From Thauera sp. (GTDB lineage Bacteria; Pseudomonadota; Gammaproteobacteria; Burkholderiales; Rhodocyclaceae), in assembly GCA_017302295.1 (NCBI GenBank), contig JAFLDS010000002.1, positions 1 through 64,000 of the forward strand: a stretch of DNA of 64,000 nt, in the 5' to 3' direction. Shown in pieces: positions 18,057 to 28,329 of the stretch. A model generated the notes under the pieces. It was not told where the DNA came from, did not search any database, and saw nothing but the letters and a program-made list of their open reading frames with translations. The position numbers and the translations under genes are program-made. How positions within the stretch are numbered: the first letter of the stretch is position 1; each line of letters starts with the position of its first letter.

Positions 18057-19013
18057 ATGCAGGTCGTACGCGGGATTCCGACGCAAGCCGATCGGCCTGC
18101 GGTGCTCACCATCGGCAATTTCGATGGGGTGCACCGCGGTCATCAGGCCTTGCTCAAGCTGCTCACCGACAAGGCGCGCGCGCTCGGCCTGCCGGCGGTG
18201 GTGCTCACCTTCGAGCCTCACCCACGCGAATACTTCGCCCCGGCCGACGCCCCCGCCCGTCTTGCCTCCATGCGCGAGAAGCTGCTGCTGCTCGAGGCCT
18301 GCGGCGTCGACCGCGTGCATGTATGCCGTTTCGACAAGGCGTTCGCCGCCCAGCCAGCGAGCGGCTTCATCGACGATTTCCTCGTCCGCGGCCTTGCGGT
18401 GCGTCATCTGTTCATCGGTGACGACTTCTGTTTTGGTGCACGGCGCCAGGGCAATTTTGCGATGCTGCAACAAGCAGGCCTCAGCCACGGCTTCGGCGTT
18501 GAATCGATGACCACGCTGAGCGTTGCGGGCGAGCGCGTGTCCAGCTCGGCCGTGCGCGATGCACTCGCCACAGGTGACCTCGATCACGCCGCGCGCCTGC
18601 TCGGCCGTCCTTACAGCATTGCCGGCCGCGTCGTACACGGCGACAAGCTCGGACGCCAGCTCGGTTTCCCGACCGCCAACATCCAGCTCAAGCATCGACG
18701 CCCGGCCCTGGCGGGCGTATTTGCCGTCCGCGTCGAAGGGCTGGGCGAGCGCAGCATCGACGGCGTGGCGAACATCGGCATCCGCCCCACCGCAACCGAC
18801 ATCCCGCGCCCGCGCCTGGAGGTCCATCTGTTCGACTGGAGCGAGCCCTGCTACGACGCCCACCTGCGGGTGCACTTCCTGCACAAGTTGCGCGATGAAC
18901 AGAAGTTCGCCTCACTCGATGCCCTGACCGCCCAGATCCGCCGTGACGCCGAGGCCGCCCGCGCCTGGCTCGCACAGAATCCCACCCCGAATTCGACTGG
19001 CCCAGAAGCCTGA
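18057..19013 (+). CDS. ribF: bifunctional riboflavin kinase / FAD synthetase
   Basis: 318 residues, the usual length. The N-terminal nucleotidyltransferase domain shows [16 protein letters not shown] and FEPHPREYF, followed by [15 protein letters not shown]. The C-terminal flavokinase domain shows [20 protein letters not shown] and the [10 protein letters not shown] block. It converts riboflavin to FMN and FAD, the cofactors of SdhA, LLM and other enzymes nearby. First gene of the ribF-ileS-lspA-fkpB-ispH cluster found across Proteobacteria; ileS starts 14 nt later. No FMN riboswitch is visible in the 77 nt before it. Confidence 0.96.
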   Translation: MQVVRGIPTQADRPAVLTIGNFDGVHRGHQALLKLLTDKARALGLPAVVLTFEPHPREYFAPADAPARLASMREKLLLLEACGVDRVHVCRFDKAFAAQPASGFIDDFLVRGLAVRHLFIGDDFCFGARRQGNFAMLQQAGLSHGFGVESMTTLSVAGERVSSSAVRDALATGDLDHAARLLGRPYSIAGRVVHGDKLGRQLGFPTANIQLKHRRPALAGVFAVRVEGLGERSIDGVANIGIRPTATDIPRPRLEVHLFDWSEPCYDAHLRVHFLHKLRDEQKFASLDALTAQIRRDAEAARAWLAQNPTPNSTGPEA

Positions 19014-19027
19014 AAGAACACCACGCC

Positions 19028-21844
19028 ATGGCTGACTACCGCAAGACGCTCAACCTCCCCGACACGCCTTTCCCGATGCGCGGCGACCTGCCCAAGCGCG
19101 AACCGAACTGGATCGCCGAGTGGCAAAAGCAAAAGCTCTACCAGCGCATCCGCCAGGCCAGCGCAGGCCGGCCGAAGTTCGTGCTGCACGACGGGCCGCC
19201 CTACGCCAACGGCAGCCTCCACATCGGCCACGCACTGAACAAGATCCTCAAGGACATCATCGTGCGCTCGAAGACGCTCGCCGGCTTCGACGCGCCCTAT
19301 GTGCCGGGCTGGGACTGCCACGGCCTGCCGATCGAGCACAAGGTGGAAGTCACCCACGGCAAGAACCTGCCCGCCGACAAGGTGCGCGAGCTGTGCCGCG
19401 CCTATGCCGCCGAGCAGATCGACATCCAGCGCAGCGACTTCATCCGCCTCGGCGTGCTGGGCGACTGGGACAACCCCTACCGTACGATGGACTTCGCCAA
19501 CGAGGCCAACGAGATCCGCGCGCTCGCCGAGATGACCAAGAACGGCTACGTGTTCAAGGGACTCAAGCCGGTGAACTGGTGCTTCGACTGCGGCTCGGCG
19601 CTGGCCGAAGCCGAAGTCGAATACGCCGACAAGCAGTCGCCGACCATCGACGTCGCCTTCCCGCTCAGCGATGCGCATGTCGACCGGCTGGCAGCCGCGT
19701 TCGGCAAGACGGAGCTCACCAAGCCCGTCGCCGCGGTGATCTGGACCACCACGCCGTGGACGGTCCCGGCCAACCAGGCGCTGAACGCCCATCCCGAATT
19801 CGAATACGCCCTCGTCGATGTCGGCGATCGGCTGCTCGTCCTGGCCAAGGACCTGGTCGCCAGCGCGCTGGAGCGCTACAAGCTCGACGGCACAGTGATC
19901 GCGACCGCCAAGGGCGCCGCGCTGGACCGCATCGAGTTCCGCCACCCGTTCTACGATCGCGTTTCGCCGGTCTATCTCGCCGAATACGTCGGCATCGACG
20001 CCGGCACCGGCATCGTGCACTCGGCCCCGGCGCACGGCGTGGACGACTTCAACTCGTGGCGCGCCTATGGCCGCAGCAACGAAGAGATCCTGTCCTTCGT
20101 CATGGGCGGCGGGGAATACGTGCCCGACCTGCCCTTCTTCGGCGGCATGAACATCTGGAAGGCGAACGCCGCCATCGTCGACAAGCTCGCCGAGGCTGGC
20201 GCGCTGCTGTCGAACGGCAAGATCACCCACAGCTACATGCACTGCTGGCGCCACAAGACGCCGCTCGTCTATCGCGCCACCGCGCAGTGGTTCGTCGGCA
20301 TGGACAAGGTCGCCGCCGACGGTTCCACGCTGCGCGACCGTGCGCTGCGCGCCGTTGAAGCCACCAAGTTCTACCCGGGCTGGGGCCAGGCGCGCCTGCA
20401 CGCGATGATCGCCAACCGCCCCGACTGGTGCATCTCGCGCCAGCGCAACTGGGGCGTGCCCATCCCCTTCTTCCTGCACAAGGAAACGGGCGAGCTGCAT
20501 CCGCGCACCGTCGAGCTGATGGAAGAGGTGGCCAAGCGCGTCGAGCAGGAAGGCATCGAGGCCTGGTTCAAACTCGACGCTTCCGAATTGCTCGGCGCCG
20601 AAGCGGCCCAGTACGACAAGATCAGCGACACGCTCGACGTCTGGTTCGACTCCGGCACCACGCACAAGCACGTGCTGCGCGGCTCGCACAACGACGGCCA
20701 CGCAGAAGGCCCGCGCGCCGACATGTACCTGGAAGGCTCGGACCAGCACCGCGGCTGGTTCCACTCGTCGTTGTTGACCGGCTGCGCGATCGACGGCCAT
20801 GCGCCTTACCGCAGCCTGCTCACCCATGGCTTCGCGGTGGATGGCCAGGGCCGCAAGATGAGCAAGTCGCTCGGCAACGTGGTCGTGCCGCAGGAAGTCA
20901 CCGGCAAGCTGGGCGCCGAGATCCTGCGCCTGTGGGTGGCCTCTACCGATTACTCGGGCGAGCTGTCGATCTCCAAGGAAATTCTCGATCGCGTGGTCGA
21001 GGTCTACCGCCGCGTGCGCAACACGCTGCGCTTCCTGCTCGCCAACACCGCCGACTTCGACATCGCCACCGATGCGGTGCCGCTCGAGGAGTGGATGGAC
21101 ATCGACCGCTACGCACTGGCCTTCACCCGCCAGCTGGCGCAGCAGGCCGAGGCCGACTACGCGAAATTCGAGTTCCACCGCATCGTCCAGGGGCTGCAGG
21201 TGTTCTGCGCCGAAGATCTCGGCGCGTTCTACCTCGACATCCTGAAGGACCGCCTGTACACCACGGCTGCGGACAGCCTGCCGCGCCGCGCCGCGCAGAC
21301 GGCCCTATGGCACATCACGCAGACGCTGCTGAAGCTGATGGCGCCGATCCTGTCCTTCACCGCAGAGGAGGCCTGGGCCATCCTCAATCCGCGCGCGGAC
21401 GGCGAGCAACCCGACAGCGTCATGCTGCACACCTTCCACGCCCTGCCGGCACAGGAAGGCGAGGCCGGCCTGATCGCGCGCTGGGAGACGATACGCGCGG
21501 TGCGCGCCGAGGGGTTGAAGGTCATCGAGGCGCTGCGCACTGAAGGCAAGGTCGGCTCGTCGCTACAGGCAGAGCTTGCGCTGCAGCTTACCACCGACAA
21601 GTTCACCGCGATGGCGAGCCTGGGCGAAGACCTTCGCTTCGTGACGATGACCTCGGCCGCGTCGCTGAGTGAAGCGTCCGCCGCCGAAGCCGAGCAGATC
21701 GGCGCCCGCCCGAGCGAGGCGCAGAAGTGCGAGCGCTGCTGGCACTACGTCGAAAGCGTCGCCAGTGATGCCGAGCATCCCACACTGTGCGCGCGTTGCG
21801 TGAGCAACCTGTTCGGCAACGGAGAGACGCGCACGCATGCCTGA
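19028..21844 (+). CDS. ileS: isoleucyl-tRNA synthetase
   Basis: 938 residues, the standard bacterial length. Class Ia signatures are the HIGH motif in [19 protein letters not shown] and the KMSKS motif in [13 protein letters not shown]. The CP1 editing domain shows the [13 protein letters not shown] stretch, and a C-terminal zinc-binding module has CERCWHYV and [13 protein letters not shown]. It charges tRNA-Ile and edits Val-tRNA-Ile. It overlaps lspA by 8 nt. No T-box or other leader is present, as expected outside Gram-positive bacteria. Confidence 0.98.
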   Translation: MADYRKTLNLPDTPFPMRGDLPKREPNWIAEWQKQKLYQRIRQASAGRPKFVLHDGPPYANGSLHIGHALNKILKDIIVRSKTLAGFDAPYVPGWDCHGLPIEHKVEVTHGKNLPADKVRELCRAYAAEQIDIQRSDFIRLGVLGDWDNPYRTMDFANEANEIRALAEMTKNGYVFKGLKPVNWCFDCGSALAEAEVEYADKQSPTIDVAFPLSDAHVDRLAAAFGKTELTKPVAAVIWTTTPWTVPANQALNAHPEFEYALVDVGDRLLVLAKDLVASALERYKLDGTVIATAKGAALDRIEFRHPFYDRVSPVYLAEYVGIDAGTGIVHSAPAHGVDDFNSWRAYGRSNEEILSFVMGGGEYVPDLPFFGGMNIWKANAAIVDKLAEAGALLSNGKITHSYMHCWRHKTPLVYRATAQWFVGMDKVAADGSTLRDRALRAVEATKFYPGWGQARLHAMIANRPDWCISRQRNWGVPIPFFLHKETGELHPRTVELMEEVAKRVEQEGIEAWFKLDASELLGAEAAQYDKISDTLDVWFDSGTTHKHVLRGSHNDGHAEGPRADMYLEGSDQHRGWFHSSLLTGCAIDGHAPYRSLLTHGFAVDGQGRKMSKSLGNVVVPQEVTGKLGAEILRLWVASTDYSGELSISKEILDRVVEVYRRVRNTLRFLLANTADFDIATDAVPLEEWMDIDRYALAFTRQLAQQAEADYAKFEFHRIVQGLQVFCAEDLGAFYLDILKDRLYTTAADSLPRRAAQTALWHITQTLLKLMAPILSFTAEEAWAILNPRADGEQPDSVMLHTFHALPAQEGEAGLIARWETIRAVRAEGLKVIEALRTEGKVGSSLQAELALQLTTDKFTAMASLGEDLRFVTMTSAASLSEASAAEAEQIGARPSEAQKCERCWHYVESVASDAEHPTLCARCVSNLFGNGETRTHA

Positions 21845-22391
21845 GTTGAATCCGATTGAGGCCTCGCAGGGCCGCATGCAGAAACCGGCCGCCGTCGCGA
21901 TGGCGCCCTGGCTCGGACTAGCCCTGGTCGTCGTGCTACTGGACCAGATCACCAAACAGTGGGTGTTGAGCGATCTGCACTACGGCCAGGTCATTCCGGT
22001 CACTTCGTTCTTCGATCTCGTGCTCGTGTTCAACCGTGGCGCGGCGTTCAGTTTTCTGGCCGAGCACTCGGGATGGCAGCGCTGGTTCTTCACCGGCCTC
22101 GCGGTAGTGATCTGCGGCTGGCTGCTGGCCCTGATGCACCGCCACCGGCAGGAGCGCCTGCTGCCCGCCGCCTTTGCCCTGATCATAGGCGGCGCCATCG
22201 GTAACGTTATCGACCGCCTGATCCATGGCGCCGTCGTCGACTTTCTCTACTTCCATGCCGGCCGTTATGGCTGGCCTGCCTTCAACCTCGCGGACGCCGC
22301 CATCACGCTGGGCGTCGGCCTGATGCTCCTTGGCCAGTTCCGCGGCAATGGCGACACGAACGCCGAACCGACCCCGGAGAAACCGACATGA
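21837..22391 (+). CDS. lspA: lipoprotein signal peptidase (signal peptidase II)
   Basis: 184 residues with a ~20-residue polar N-terminal extension and four transmembrane helices. The two catalytic Asp motifs are visible: [19 protein letters not shown] and [11 protein letters not shown]. The upstream helix carries [14 protein letters not shown]. It cleaves lipoprotein signal peptides in the inner membrane; substrates would include PqiC and the DUF2242 lipoprotein in this window. It overlaps ileS by 8 nt and fkpB by 4 nt (ATGA). Confidence 0.96.
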   Translation: MPELNPIEASQGRMQKPAAVAMAPWLGLALVVVLLDQITKQWVLSDLHYGQVIPVTSFFDLVLVFNRGAAFSFLAEHSGWQRWFFTGLAVVICGWLLALMHRHRQERLLPAAFALIIGGAIGNVIDRLIHGAVVDFLYFHAGRYGWPAFNLADAAITLGVGLMLLGQFRGNGDTNAEPTPEKPT

Positions 22392-22816
22392 GCCAGACCG
22401 TCGAAGCCAGCAGCCTCGTCACCCTGCACTACCGCATCACGCTGCCGAACGGTCAGCCGCTGATCAGCACCTTCGAGGCCACCCCGGCCACGCTGCAGCT
22501 GGGTGCCGGCGAGATGCTGCCGGCGATGGAGCAGGTGCTGATCGGCCTGCCGGTCGGCAGCCGCCACGTGTTCGAACTGGAGCCGGAGAACGCCTTCGGC
22601 CCGCATCGCACCGAGTTGGTTGAGCGTGTGAAGCGCGCGCACATGCCCGACGAAGAAATCGAGCCGATGAGCGTGATGGAATTCACCGCCCCCGACGGCT
22701 CGCGTTATTCCGGCCTCGTGCGCGAGATCGACACCGAGTCCGCGCTGATCGACTTCAACCATCCACTCGCCGGCAAGGCGATCCACTTCGAAGTCGAAGT
22801 GATCGGCGTGGTCTGA
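22388..22816 (+). CDS. fkpB: FKBP-type peptidyl-prolyl cis-trans isomerase (SlpA/FkpB)
   Basis: 142 residues of the SlyD/FkpB type. The FKBP fold begins [15 protein letters not shown] and has [20 protein letters not shown]. An inserted flap domain (about residues 75-125) follows the ENAFG segment, giving a chaperone-like isomerase. There is no His-rich metal tail as in SlyD. Its place between lspA and ispH is the standard one for fkpB. Confidence 0.93.
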   Translation: MSQTVEASSLVTLHYRITLPNGQPLISTFEATPATLQLGAGEMLPAMEQVLIGLPVGSRHVFELEPENAFGPHRTELVERVKRAHMPDEEIEPMSVMEFTAPDGSRYSGLVREIDTESALIDFNHPLAGKAIHFEVEVIGVV

Positions 22817-22845
22817 GTCACGGACCGGCCCGACAGAGACCTTCC

Positions 22846-23790
22846 ATGAACGACAAGCATAACGAGATACTCCTCGCCAACCCGCGCGGCTTCTGTGCCG
22901 GCGTGGAGCGAGCCATCGAGATCGTCGAACGCGCCCTGCAGCGCTTCGGCGCACCGATCTACGTGCGCCATGAAGTGGTGCACAACAAGTTCGTCGTCGA
23001 TGACCTGCGCAGCAAAGGGGCCGTCTTCGTCGAGGAACTCGACGAAGTGCCGGCCGGAAACACGGTGATCTTCTCCGCCCACGGCGTGTCGCTGGCGGTG
23101 CGCGACGAGGCCGAGCGCCGCGGCCTGCGCGTATTCGACGCGACCTGCCCGCTGGTGACGAAGGTCCATATCGAGGTTTCGCGGATGCGCGAGCAAGGTC
23201 GCGAGATCGTGATGATCGGCCACAAGGGCCATCCCGAGGTCGAAGGCACGATGGGCCAGGTCGCCAGCGGCATCCATCTGGTCGAGATGCCGGCCGACGT
23301 GGCGACCTTGCAGGTGGCAGACCCGGACAAGCTCGCCTACGTGACGCAGACCACGCTGTCGGTCGACGATGCTGCAGCGATCGTGGAGGCGCTGCGCGCG
23401 CGCTTTCCGAACATCGTCGGCCCGAAGAAGGACGACATCTGCTACGCGACGCAGAACCGCCAGGACGCGGTGAAGTTCATGACGCCGCACGCTGACGTGG
23501 TGTTCGTGGTCGGCTCCAAGAACAGCTCCAACTCCAACCGCCTGCGCGAAGTCGCCGAACTGCGCGGCGTGCCAGCCTATCTGGTCGACAACGCGGCCGG
23601 CATCGATGCAGCCTGGATCGAAGGCAAGCGCCGCATCGGCGTCACGGCGGGCGCTTCGGCGCCGGAGGTGCTGGTGGCGGAGGTCATCGCGCGCCTGCGG
23701 GAACTCAGCGGCGCCTCGGTACGCAATCTCGATGGCGTGCCCGAGAAGGTGACCTTCCCGCTGCCGAAGGAACTGCAGGATTTGGGCTGA
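22846..23790 (+). CDS. ispH: 4-hydroxy-3-methylbut-2-enyl diphosphate reductase
   Basis: 314 residues. IspH makes isopentenyl and dimethylallyl diphosphate in the last step of the MEP pathway, using a [4Fe-4S] cluster. The three cluster cysteines are in [23 protein letters not shown] and [10 protein letters not shown]. The diphosphate-binding block [11 protein letters not shown] and the catalytic Glu in [11 protein letters not shown] are present. The pathway's first enzyme, Dxs, is encoded 2.6 kb away. Last gene of its cluster; the following 195 nt hold a long inverted repeat and a shared terminator. Confidence 0.97.
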   Translation: MNDKHNEILLANPRGFCAGVERAIEIVERALQRFGAPIYVRHEVVHNKFVVDDLRSKGAVFVEELDEVPAGNTVIFSAHGVSLAVRDEAERRGLRVFDATCPLVTKVHIEVSRMREQGREIVMIGHKGHPEVEGTMGQVASGIHLVEMPADVATLQVADPDKLAYVTQTTLSVDDAAAIVEALRARFPNIVGPKKDDICYATQNRQDAVKFMTPHADVVFVVGSKNSSNSNRLREVAELRGVPAYLVDNAAGIDAAWIEGKRRIGVTAGASAPEVLVAEVIARLRELSGASVRNLDGVPEKVTFPLPKELQDLG

Positions 23791-23807
23791 TCGAAGAGCT
23801 TGTGCCG

Positions 23808-23901
23808 GGCGAGCTACGGGGTATTTGCTCCATCGGATGTGGAACTCGCCCTGCGGGCTCGGACAGTCCTCGCCGATTCCGCAAACACCCCGCAGCTCGC
23901 C
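23808..23901. repeat. 94-bp imperfect inverted-repeat element
   Basis: A 21-nt left arm at 23808-23828 (beginning GGCGAGCTACGGGG) is matched by the reverse complement of 23881-23901 (beginning GCAAACACCCCGC) with only two mismatches. The 52-nt middle contains a further inverted pair, ATCGG at 23832-23836 and CCGAT at 23873-23877. The whole unit can fold into one long hairpin just after the ispH stop. It is not a terminator (no T-run), and a separate terminator follows. Size and structure suggest a REP/MITE-like interspersed element, but I cannot see other copies in this window. Confidence 0.55.
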
Positions 23902-23933
23902 GGAACGCTGGTCGGTTTCCAACGATAAGAATG

Positions 23934-23961
23934 AAAAACCCTCGCTAAGCCGAGGGTTTTT
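23934..23961. terminator. bidirectional terminator between ispH and the Rieske gene
   Basis: AAAAACCCTCG (23934-23944) and CGAGGGTTTTT (23951-23961) form an 11-bp stem with a 6-nt loop. The A and T tracts make it work in both directions, ending ispH transcripts on the plus strand and the oxygenase gene on the minus strand. Confidence 0.88.
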
Positions 23962-23985
23962 CGTTTCGCCGTACTGAGTGCAGCC

Positions 23986-25086
23986 TCAGATGTGTGGCTC
24001 CATGATCCGCCGGTAGAACTCGTGGAAGTGCTGCATGCCGTCCTCGTAGGGTGACTGATAGGGTCCGACCTCGTTGCGCCCTTCCTTCATCAGCGCCAGC
24101 CGGCCGCGGTCCATGCGCTCGCCGATGTCGTCATCCTCGATCGCGGTCTCCATGTAGGCTGCCTGCTCTGCTTCCACGAACTCGCGCTCGAACTCGACGA
24201 TGTCCTCCGGGTAGTAGAACTCGACCACGTTGGTGGTCTTGTTGACGTCCGTCGGGATCAGGGTACTCACCACCAGCACGTGCGGATACCACTCCACCAT
24301 GATGTTGGGGTAGTAGGTCAGCCAGATCGCGCCGTGCGCGGGCCTCTTCTCGCCGTAATAGTCCTGCACCGCCTTGTGCCATTTGGCGTAGGTCGGAGAG
24401 CCGGGCCGCGCCAGCGAGGTGATGCCGACGCGCTGCACCGAGTACCAGTCGCCGAACTGCCAGGTCAGGTCGTCACAGGTGACGAACTTGCCAAGGCCCG
24501 GGTGGAAAGGCGCGACGTGGTAGTCCTCGAGATACACCTCGATGAAGGTCTTCCAGTTGTAGTTGCACTCGTGGATCTGCACCCGGTCGAGCTTGTAACC
24601 GGAAAAATCCAGTTCCGGGGCGACCTGCATCGCCGCGAGGTCGGCATTGGCCGAGCGCGGCCCCTTGAACAGCAGACCATGCCAGTTCTCGAGCTCGTCG
24701 CGCTTCAGGCCCAGGCAGGGCTTCTTGGCGAAGTGCGGGGCACCGATGAGCTGCCCCTGGCGGTCGTAGGTCCAGCGATGCACCGGGCAGACGACATGTT
24801 CGGTGCTGCCACTTCCCTGCAACATGATGGCCTGACGATGGCGGCACACGTTGGACATCTGGTGCACACCCGCGTCAGTGCGAAACAGCAGCTTGGAGTG
24901 GTCCAGCCATTCGAGGGAGCGGTAGTTTCCGACCTCCGGTACCATCAGCTCGTGGCCGACGTACCCCGAACCGGCATCGAAGAGGAGCTTCTTCTCCAGT
25001 TCGAAAACCTTTTCGTCGAAGTACCAGGACACCGGCAGTTGCGAAACCGCCTGAGCCAGATGGGTGTTGGAAGCGATGTCGGACAT
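23986..25086 (-). CDS. Rieske non-haem iron oxygenase, alpha subunit type
   Basis: 366 residues from a start with an ideal AGGAGG upstream. The Rieske [2Fe-2S] ligands are Cys81 and His83 (NVCRHRQAIM) and Cys100 and His103 (VVCPVHRW). The mononuclear iron site is EVYLEDYHVAPFH, with Asp188, His190 and His195 in the right spacing. Such enzymes hydroxylate or demethylate rings, amines and sterol-like substrates and need an electron-donating reductase. No beta subunit, ferredoxin or reductase gene is nearby. It is divergent from xseB-ispA-dxs, an arrangement I recall from other Betaproteobacteria. The substrate is unknown. Confidence 0.88.
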   Translation of the reverse strand: MSDIASNTHLAQAVSQLPVSWYFDEKVFELEKKLLFDAGSGYVGHELMVPEVGNYRSLEWLDHSKLLFRTDAGVHQMSNVCRHRQAIMLQGSGSTEHVVCPVHRWTYDRQGQLIGAPHFAKKPCLGLKRDELENWHGLLFKGPRSANADLAAMQVAPELDFSGYKLDRVQIHECNYNWKTFIEVYLEDYHVAPFHPGLGKFVTCDDLTWQFGDWYSVQRVGITSLARPGSPTYAKWHKAVQDYYGEKRPAHGAIWLTYYPNIMVEWYPHVLVVSTLIPTDVNKTTNVVEFYYPEDIVEFEREFVEAEQAAYMETAIEDDDIGERMDRGRLALMKEGRNEVGPYQSPYEDGMQHFHEFYRRIMEPHI

Positions 25087-25124
25087 CCCCGAACCTCCTC
25101 TCTGCGACCAGAAAGCCGGAAAAA

Positions 25125-25140
25125 TAAACGAGTTAGTTTA
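25125..25140. promoter_or_regulatory. inverted repeat upstream of the Rieske gene
   Basis: TAAAC (25125-25129), six bases, GTTTA (25136-25140): an AT-rich palindrome about 40 nt upstream of the oxygenase start and just before the divergent promoter. The layout is like that of TetR-type operators, but no regulator gene is adjacent. Confidence 0.3.
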
Positions 25141-25153
25141 AGCCACCCTTTGT

Positions 25154-25182
25154 TTGACCGCCATACGTGGCATCGGTTATTT
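25154..25182 (+). promoter_or_regulatory. candidate promoter for xseB-ispA-dxs
   Basis: TTGACC (25154-25159), 17-nt spacer, TTATTT (25177-25182). The -35 is good and the -10 weak. It would give a leader of about 25 nt before xseB. Confidence 0.45.
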
Positions 25183-25213
25183 TCCCGCCTTTAGCCACGG
25201 CCGATATCGATCC

Positions 25214-25471
25214 ATGCCCAAGCCGGCAAGCTCCCCGAAGTCTTTCGAAGCGGCAGTCGCCGAACTGGAATCCATCGTCCAGGAAATGGAGGCAGGCACG
25301 CTCACGCTCGAGGATGCGCTCGGCCGTTATCAGCGCGGAGTCGGCCTGTTGAAGTACTGTCAGGACACCCTGGCGGGCGCGGAGCAACGCGTGAGACAGC
25401 TCGAGGGCAGCGAGCTGATCGACCTCCAGATCGAGGGCGCCCGCCCGCACGGCGAAGGCGCAGAAGCATGA
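25214..25471 (+). CDS. xseB: exodeoxyribonuclease VII small subunit
   Basis: 85 residues from MPKPASSPKSFE; the frame is open 20 codons further upstream, but those overlap the promoter. The XseB signature is clear: SFEAAVAELESIVQEMEAG, LEDALGRYQRGVGLLKYCQ, then a helical tail with QRVRQLEG. With XseA it forms the single-strand exonuclease VII; xseA is not in this window. It overlaps ispA by 4 nt (ATGA), a pairing common in Proteobacteria that has no evident functional logic. Confidence 0.94.
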   Translation: MPKPASSPKSFEAAVAELESIVQEMEAGTLTLEDALGRYQRGVGLLKYCQDTLAGAEQRVRQLEGSELIDLQIEGARPHGEGAEA

Positions 25472-26379
25472 ATACCTCCACGGCAGACACGCTCGGCTTT
25501 GCGGACTGGATGGGCTCCATCCAGCAGCGCACCGAATCGGCCCTCGCCGGCCTGCTTCCTGAGCCAGTCATCAGCCCGCGGCGCCTGCATTCGGCCATGC
25601 GCTACGCGGTGCTCGGCGGTGGAAAGCGGGTGCGCGCCCTGTTGGTGCATGCCGCGGGCGAACTCGCAGTCGCCGCGCCCGAGCGCCTTGACCGCCTTGC
25701 CTGTGCGGTCGAGTTCATCCACGCCTATTCGCTGGTGCACGACGACATGCCCTGCATGGACGACGACGTGCTGCGGCGCGGCAAGCCGACCGTGCATGTC
25801 GAGTACGACGAAGCCACCGCGCTCCTGGCCGGCGACGCGCTGCAGACGCTCGCCTTCCAGGTTCTGACCGACGCGCCGGTCGCCGACAGCGTGGCCGATC
25901 AGTTGGCGATGATCGGTCTCCTCGCCACTGCATCCGGCTCGCGCGGCATGGCGGGTGGCCAGGCCATCGACCTCGACGCGGTGGGCAAGCAGATCACGCG
26001 CGAAGAGCTCGAGTTCATGCACGTGCACAAAACGGGCGCCCTGATCCGCGCCTCGGTGCTGCTGGGCGCGCGTGCCGGCGCGCCGATCGCCGAAGCGGAC
26101 CTGCGCCGCCTCGACCACTATGCCAAGCTCGTCGGCCTGCTGTTCCAGGTCGTCGACGACATCCTCGACACCGTCGCCGACACCGCGACACTGGGCAAGA
26201 CTGCCGGCAAGGACGCCGACAACGACAAGCCGACCTACGTCAGCCTGCTCGGCCTTGACGAGGCCAGGCGGCTTGCTCGCGACATGCTGGACGAGGCCCA
26301 TGCGGCCCTCGCGCCGCTCGGCCCGCGCACCGCCCGCCTCGGCGCGCTCGCCGACTACATCGTGCACCGCACGTTCTGA
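25468..26379 (+). CDS. ispA: farnesyl diphosphate synthase / short-chain polyprenyl synthase
   Basis: 303 residues. The first Asp-rich motif is in YSLVHDDMPCMDDDVLRRG and the second in FQVVDDILDTVADT. GGGKRVRALLVHAAGEL near the N-terminus binds the diphosphate. The aromatic-free residues before the first motif fit a C15 product. It condenses IPP with DMAPP and GPP to make FPP for ubiquinone, undecaprenol and hopanoid precursors. It lies between xseB and dxs (24-nt gap), in a clear isoprenoid operon. Confidence 0.94.
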   Translation: MNTSTADTLGFADWMGSIQQRTESALAGLLPEPVISPRRLHSAMRYAVLGGGKRVRALLVHAAGELAVAAPERLDRLACAVEFIHAYSLVHDDMPCMDDDVLRRGKPTVHVEYDEATALLAGDALQTLAFQVLTDAPVADSVADQLAMIGLLATASGSRGMAGGQAIDLDAVGKQITREELEFMHVHKTGALIRASVLLGARAGAPIAEADLRRLDHYAKLVGLLFQVVDDILDTVADTATLGKTAGKDADNDKPTYVSLLGLDEARRLARDMLDEAHAALAPLGPRTARLGALADYIVHRTF

Positions 26380-26403
26380 ACCCGACCCACTCCGGACCGC
26401 CTC

Positions 26404-28266
26404 ATGCCGCGCTACCCGCATCTGGAACGCATCAGCACTCCCGCCGACCTGCGCGCGCTCGAACGCCGCGATCTCGACACCGTCGCCGACGAATTGCGCG
26501 CCTTCCTGATCGAATCGGTATCGAAGACCGGCGGCCACCTGTCGTCGAACCTGGGCACGGTCGAGCTGACGATCGCGCTGCACCACGTGTTCAACACCCC
26601 GCAGGACCGCATCGTGTGGGACGTGGGCCATCAGACCTATGGCCACAAGATTCTCAGCGGACGCCGCGAGGCGATGAGCGGACTGCGTCACTGGGGCGGC
26701 ATCTCCGGCTTCCCGCGACGCAGCGAGAGCGAATACGACACATTCGGTACGGCGCACTCCTCCACCTCGATCTCCGCCGCGCTCGGCATGGCGGTCGCTG
26801 CCCGCGACCGCGGCGAGAATCGCCATGCGATCGCGGTGATCGGCGACGGCGCAATGTCGGCCGGCATGGCCTTCGAGGCGCTCAACAACGCCGGCGACAT
26901 GGAAGGCATCAACCTGCTGGTGATCCTCAACGACAATGAGATGTCGATCTCGCCGCCGGTCGGGGCACTCACCAAGATCCTCGCGCGCATGATGTCGGGT
27001 TCGACCTACAACACCGCGCGCCGTGTCGGCGAAAAGGTGCTCGGCATGGCGCCGCCGGTGGCCGAACTGGCGCGCAAGGTCGAGGAATACGCCAAGGGGA
27101 TGATTGCGCCGGGCACGCTGTTCGAGGAGTTCGGCTTCCACTACTACGGCCCGATCGACGGTCACGACCTCGACGCCCTGATCCCGACGCTACAGAACCT
27201 GAAGAAGCTCAAAGGCCCGCAGTTCCTGCACGTGATCACCAAGAAAGGCCAGGGCTACAAGCTGGCCGAAGCCGACCCGGTGCTCTACCACGGCGTATCG
27301 AAATTCGACCACACCGCCGGCATCCAGAGCGGCAAGGGCGGCGGCAAGCTGACCTACACGCAGGTCTTCGGCGACTGGCTGTGCGACATGGCGGCCGCCG
27401 ACAAGCGCGTCATCGGCATCACGCCCGCCATGCGCGAAGGCTCGGGCATGGTCCGCTTCGCGCAGGAATACCCCGATCGATACTACGACGTGGGGATTGC
27501 CGAGCAGCACGCGGTGACTTTTGCTGCCGGCCTGGCCTGCGAGGGCCTCAAGCCCGTGGTGGCGATCTACTCCACCTTCCTGCAACGCGGCTACGATCAG
27601 CTGATCCACGACGTCGCCCTGCAGAACCTGCCGGTGGTCTTCGCCATCGACCGTGCGGGGCTGGTCGGCGCCGACGGTGCCACCCACCACGGTGCCTTCG
27701 ACCTGTCCTTCCTCGCCTGCATCCCCAACATGGTGGTCATGGCACCGGCGGACGAGAACGAGTGCCGCCAGATGCTCTACACCGCCGTGCGACGTGAAGG
27801 CCCGACCGCCGTCCGCTATCCGCGCGGCAGCGGCCGCGGTGTGGTGCCGGAGCGAGAGATGACGGCGCTGCCGATCGGCAAGGGCGAGATCCGCCGCCAG
27901 GGCCGCGGCGTCGCATTGCTTGCGTTCGGCAGCATGGTCGACGTTGCGCTGGAGGTCGCCGACGCCCTCGACGCCACGGTGGCCAACATGCGCTTCGTGA
28001 AACCCCTCGACGAAGCCCTGATCGCCGAACTTGCCGCAAACCACGAACTGCTCGTCACCCTCGAAGAGAACGCGGTGATCGGCGGCGTCGGCGGCGAGGT
28101 CTCACGCGTCGTGGACGGCCTCGCCTCGCGCCCGCGCGTGCTCCGTCTCGGCCTGCCCGACAGTTTCATCGACCACGGCGATCAGGCCCAGTTGCTGGCC
28201 TCGGTAGGCCTCGACAAAGCCGGCATCCTTGCCTCGATTGGGCGGGTCTATACGAGCAATAGTTGA
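26404..28266 (+). CDS. dxs: 1-deoxy-D-xylulose-5-phosphate synthase
   Basis: 620 residues, the normal length. Dxs joins pyruvate and glyceraldehyde-3-phosphate with thiamine diphosphate, the first MEP-pathway step. Visible are [17 protein letters not shown] with the active-site His, the cofactor motif [20 protein letters not shown] with [10 protein letters not shown], and the transketolase Glu in [15 protein letters not shown]. It is in operon with ispA and followed by folE2 after 63 nt, in which I see only a weak inverted pair (AGGATT/AATCCT). Confidence 0.97.
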   Translation: MPRYPHLERISTPADLRALERRDLDTVADELRAFLIESVSKTGGHLSSNLGTVELTIALHHVFNTPQDRIVWDVGHQTYGHKILSGRREAMSGLRHWGGISGFPRRSESEYDTFGTAHSSTSISAALGMAVAARDRGENRHAIAVIGDGAMSAGMAFEALNNAGDMEGINLLVILNDNEMSISPPVGALTKILARMMSGSTYNTARRVGEKVLGMAPPVAELARKVEEYAKGMIAPGTLFEEFGFHYYGPIDGHDLDALIPTLQNLKKLKGPQFLHVITKKGQGYKLAEADPVLYHGVSKFDHTAGIQSGKGGGKLTYTQVFGDWLCDMAAADKRVIGITPAMREGSGMVRFAQEYPDRYYDVGIAEQHAVTFAAGLACEGLKPVVAIYSTFLQRGYDQLIHDVALQNLPVVFAIDRAGLVGADGATHHGAFDLSFLACIPNMVVMAPADENECRQMLYTAVRREGPTAVRYPRGSGRGVVPEREMTALPIGKGEIRRQGRGVALLAFGSMVDVALEVADALDATVANMRFVKPLDEALIAELAANHELLVTLEENAVIGGVGGEVSRVVDGLASRPRVLRLGLPDSFIDHGDQAQLLASVGLDKAGILASIGRVYTSNS

Positions 28267-28329
28267 GTAAATTCGTCGGGAAAGTTAGGATTGGAGGTCG
28301 AGTTATCCGAATCCTGAGAGAGCACGCCG

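Noticed and set aside
18851-21178. A 775-codon minus-strand frame inside ileS, and a similar 683-codon plus-strand frame (1244-3295) opposite sucA
   Set aside because: Long antisense frames are expected in GC-rich DNA. Their translations are Val/Asp/His/Arg-rich with no known motifs, while the opposite strand carries certain genes.
22705-23922. A minus-strand frame running through ispH and the inverted-repeat element
   Set aside because: Most of it is antisense to ispH. The part over the repeat is uninterrupted but short, with no ribosome site.
28267-28329. Zur site before folE2
   Set aside because: FolE2 is often zinc-regulated, but no GTTAT-type palindrome is present; only a weak AGGATT/AATCCT pair.
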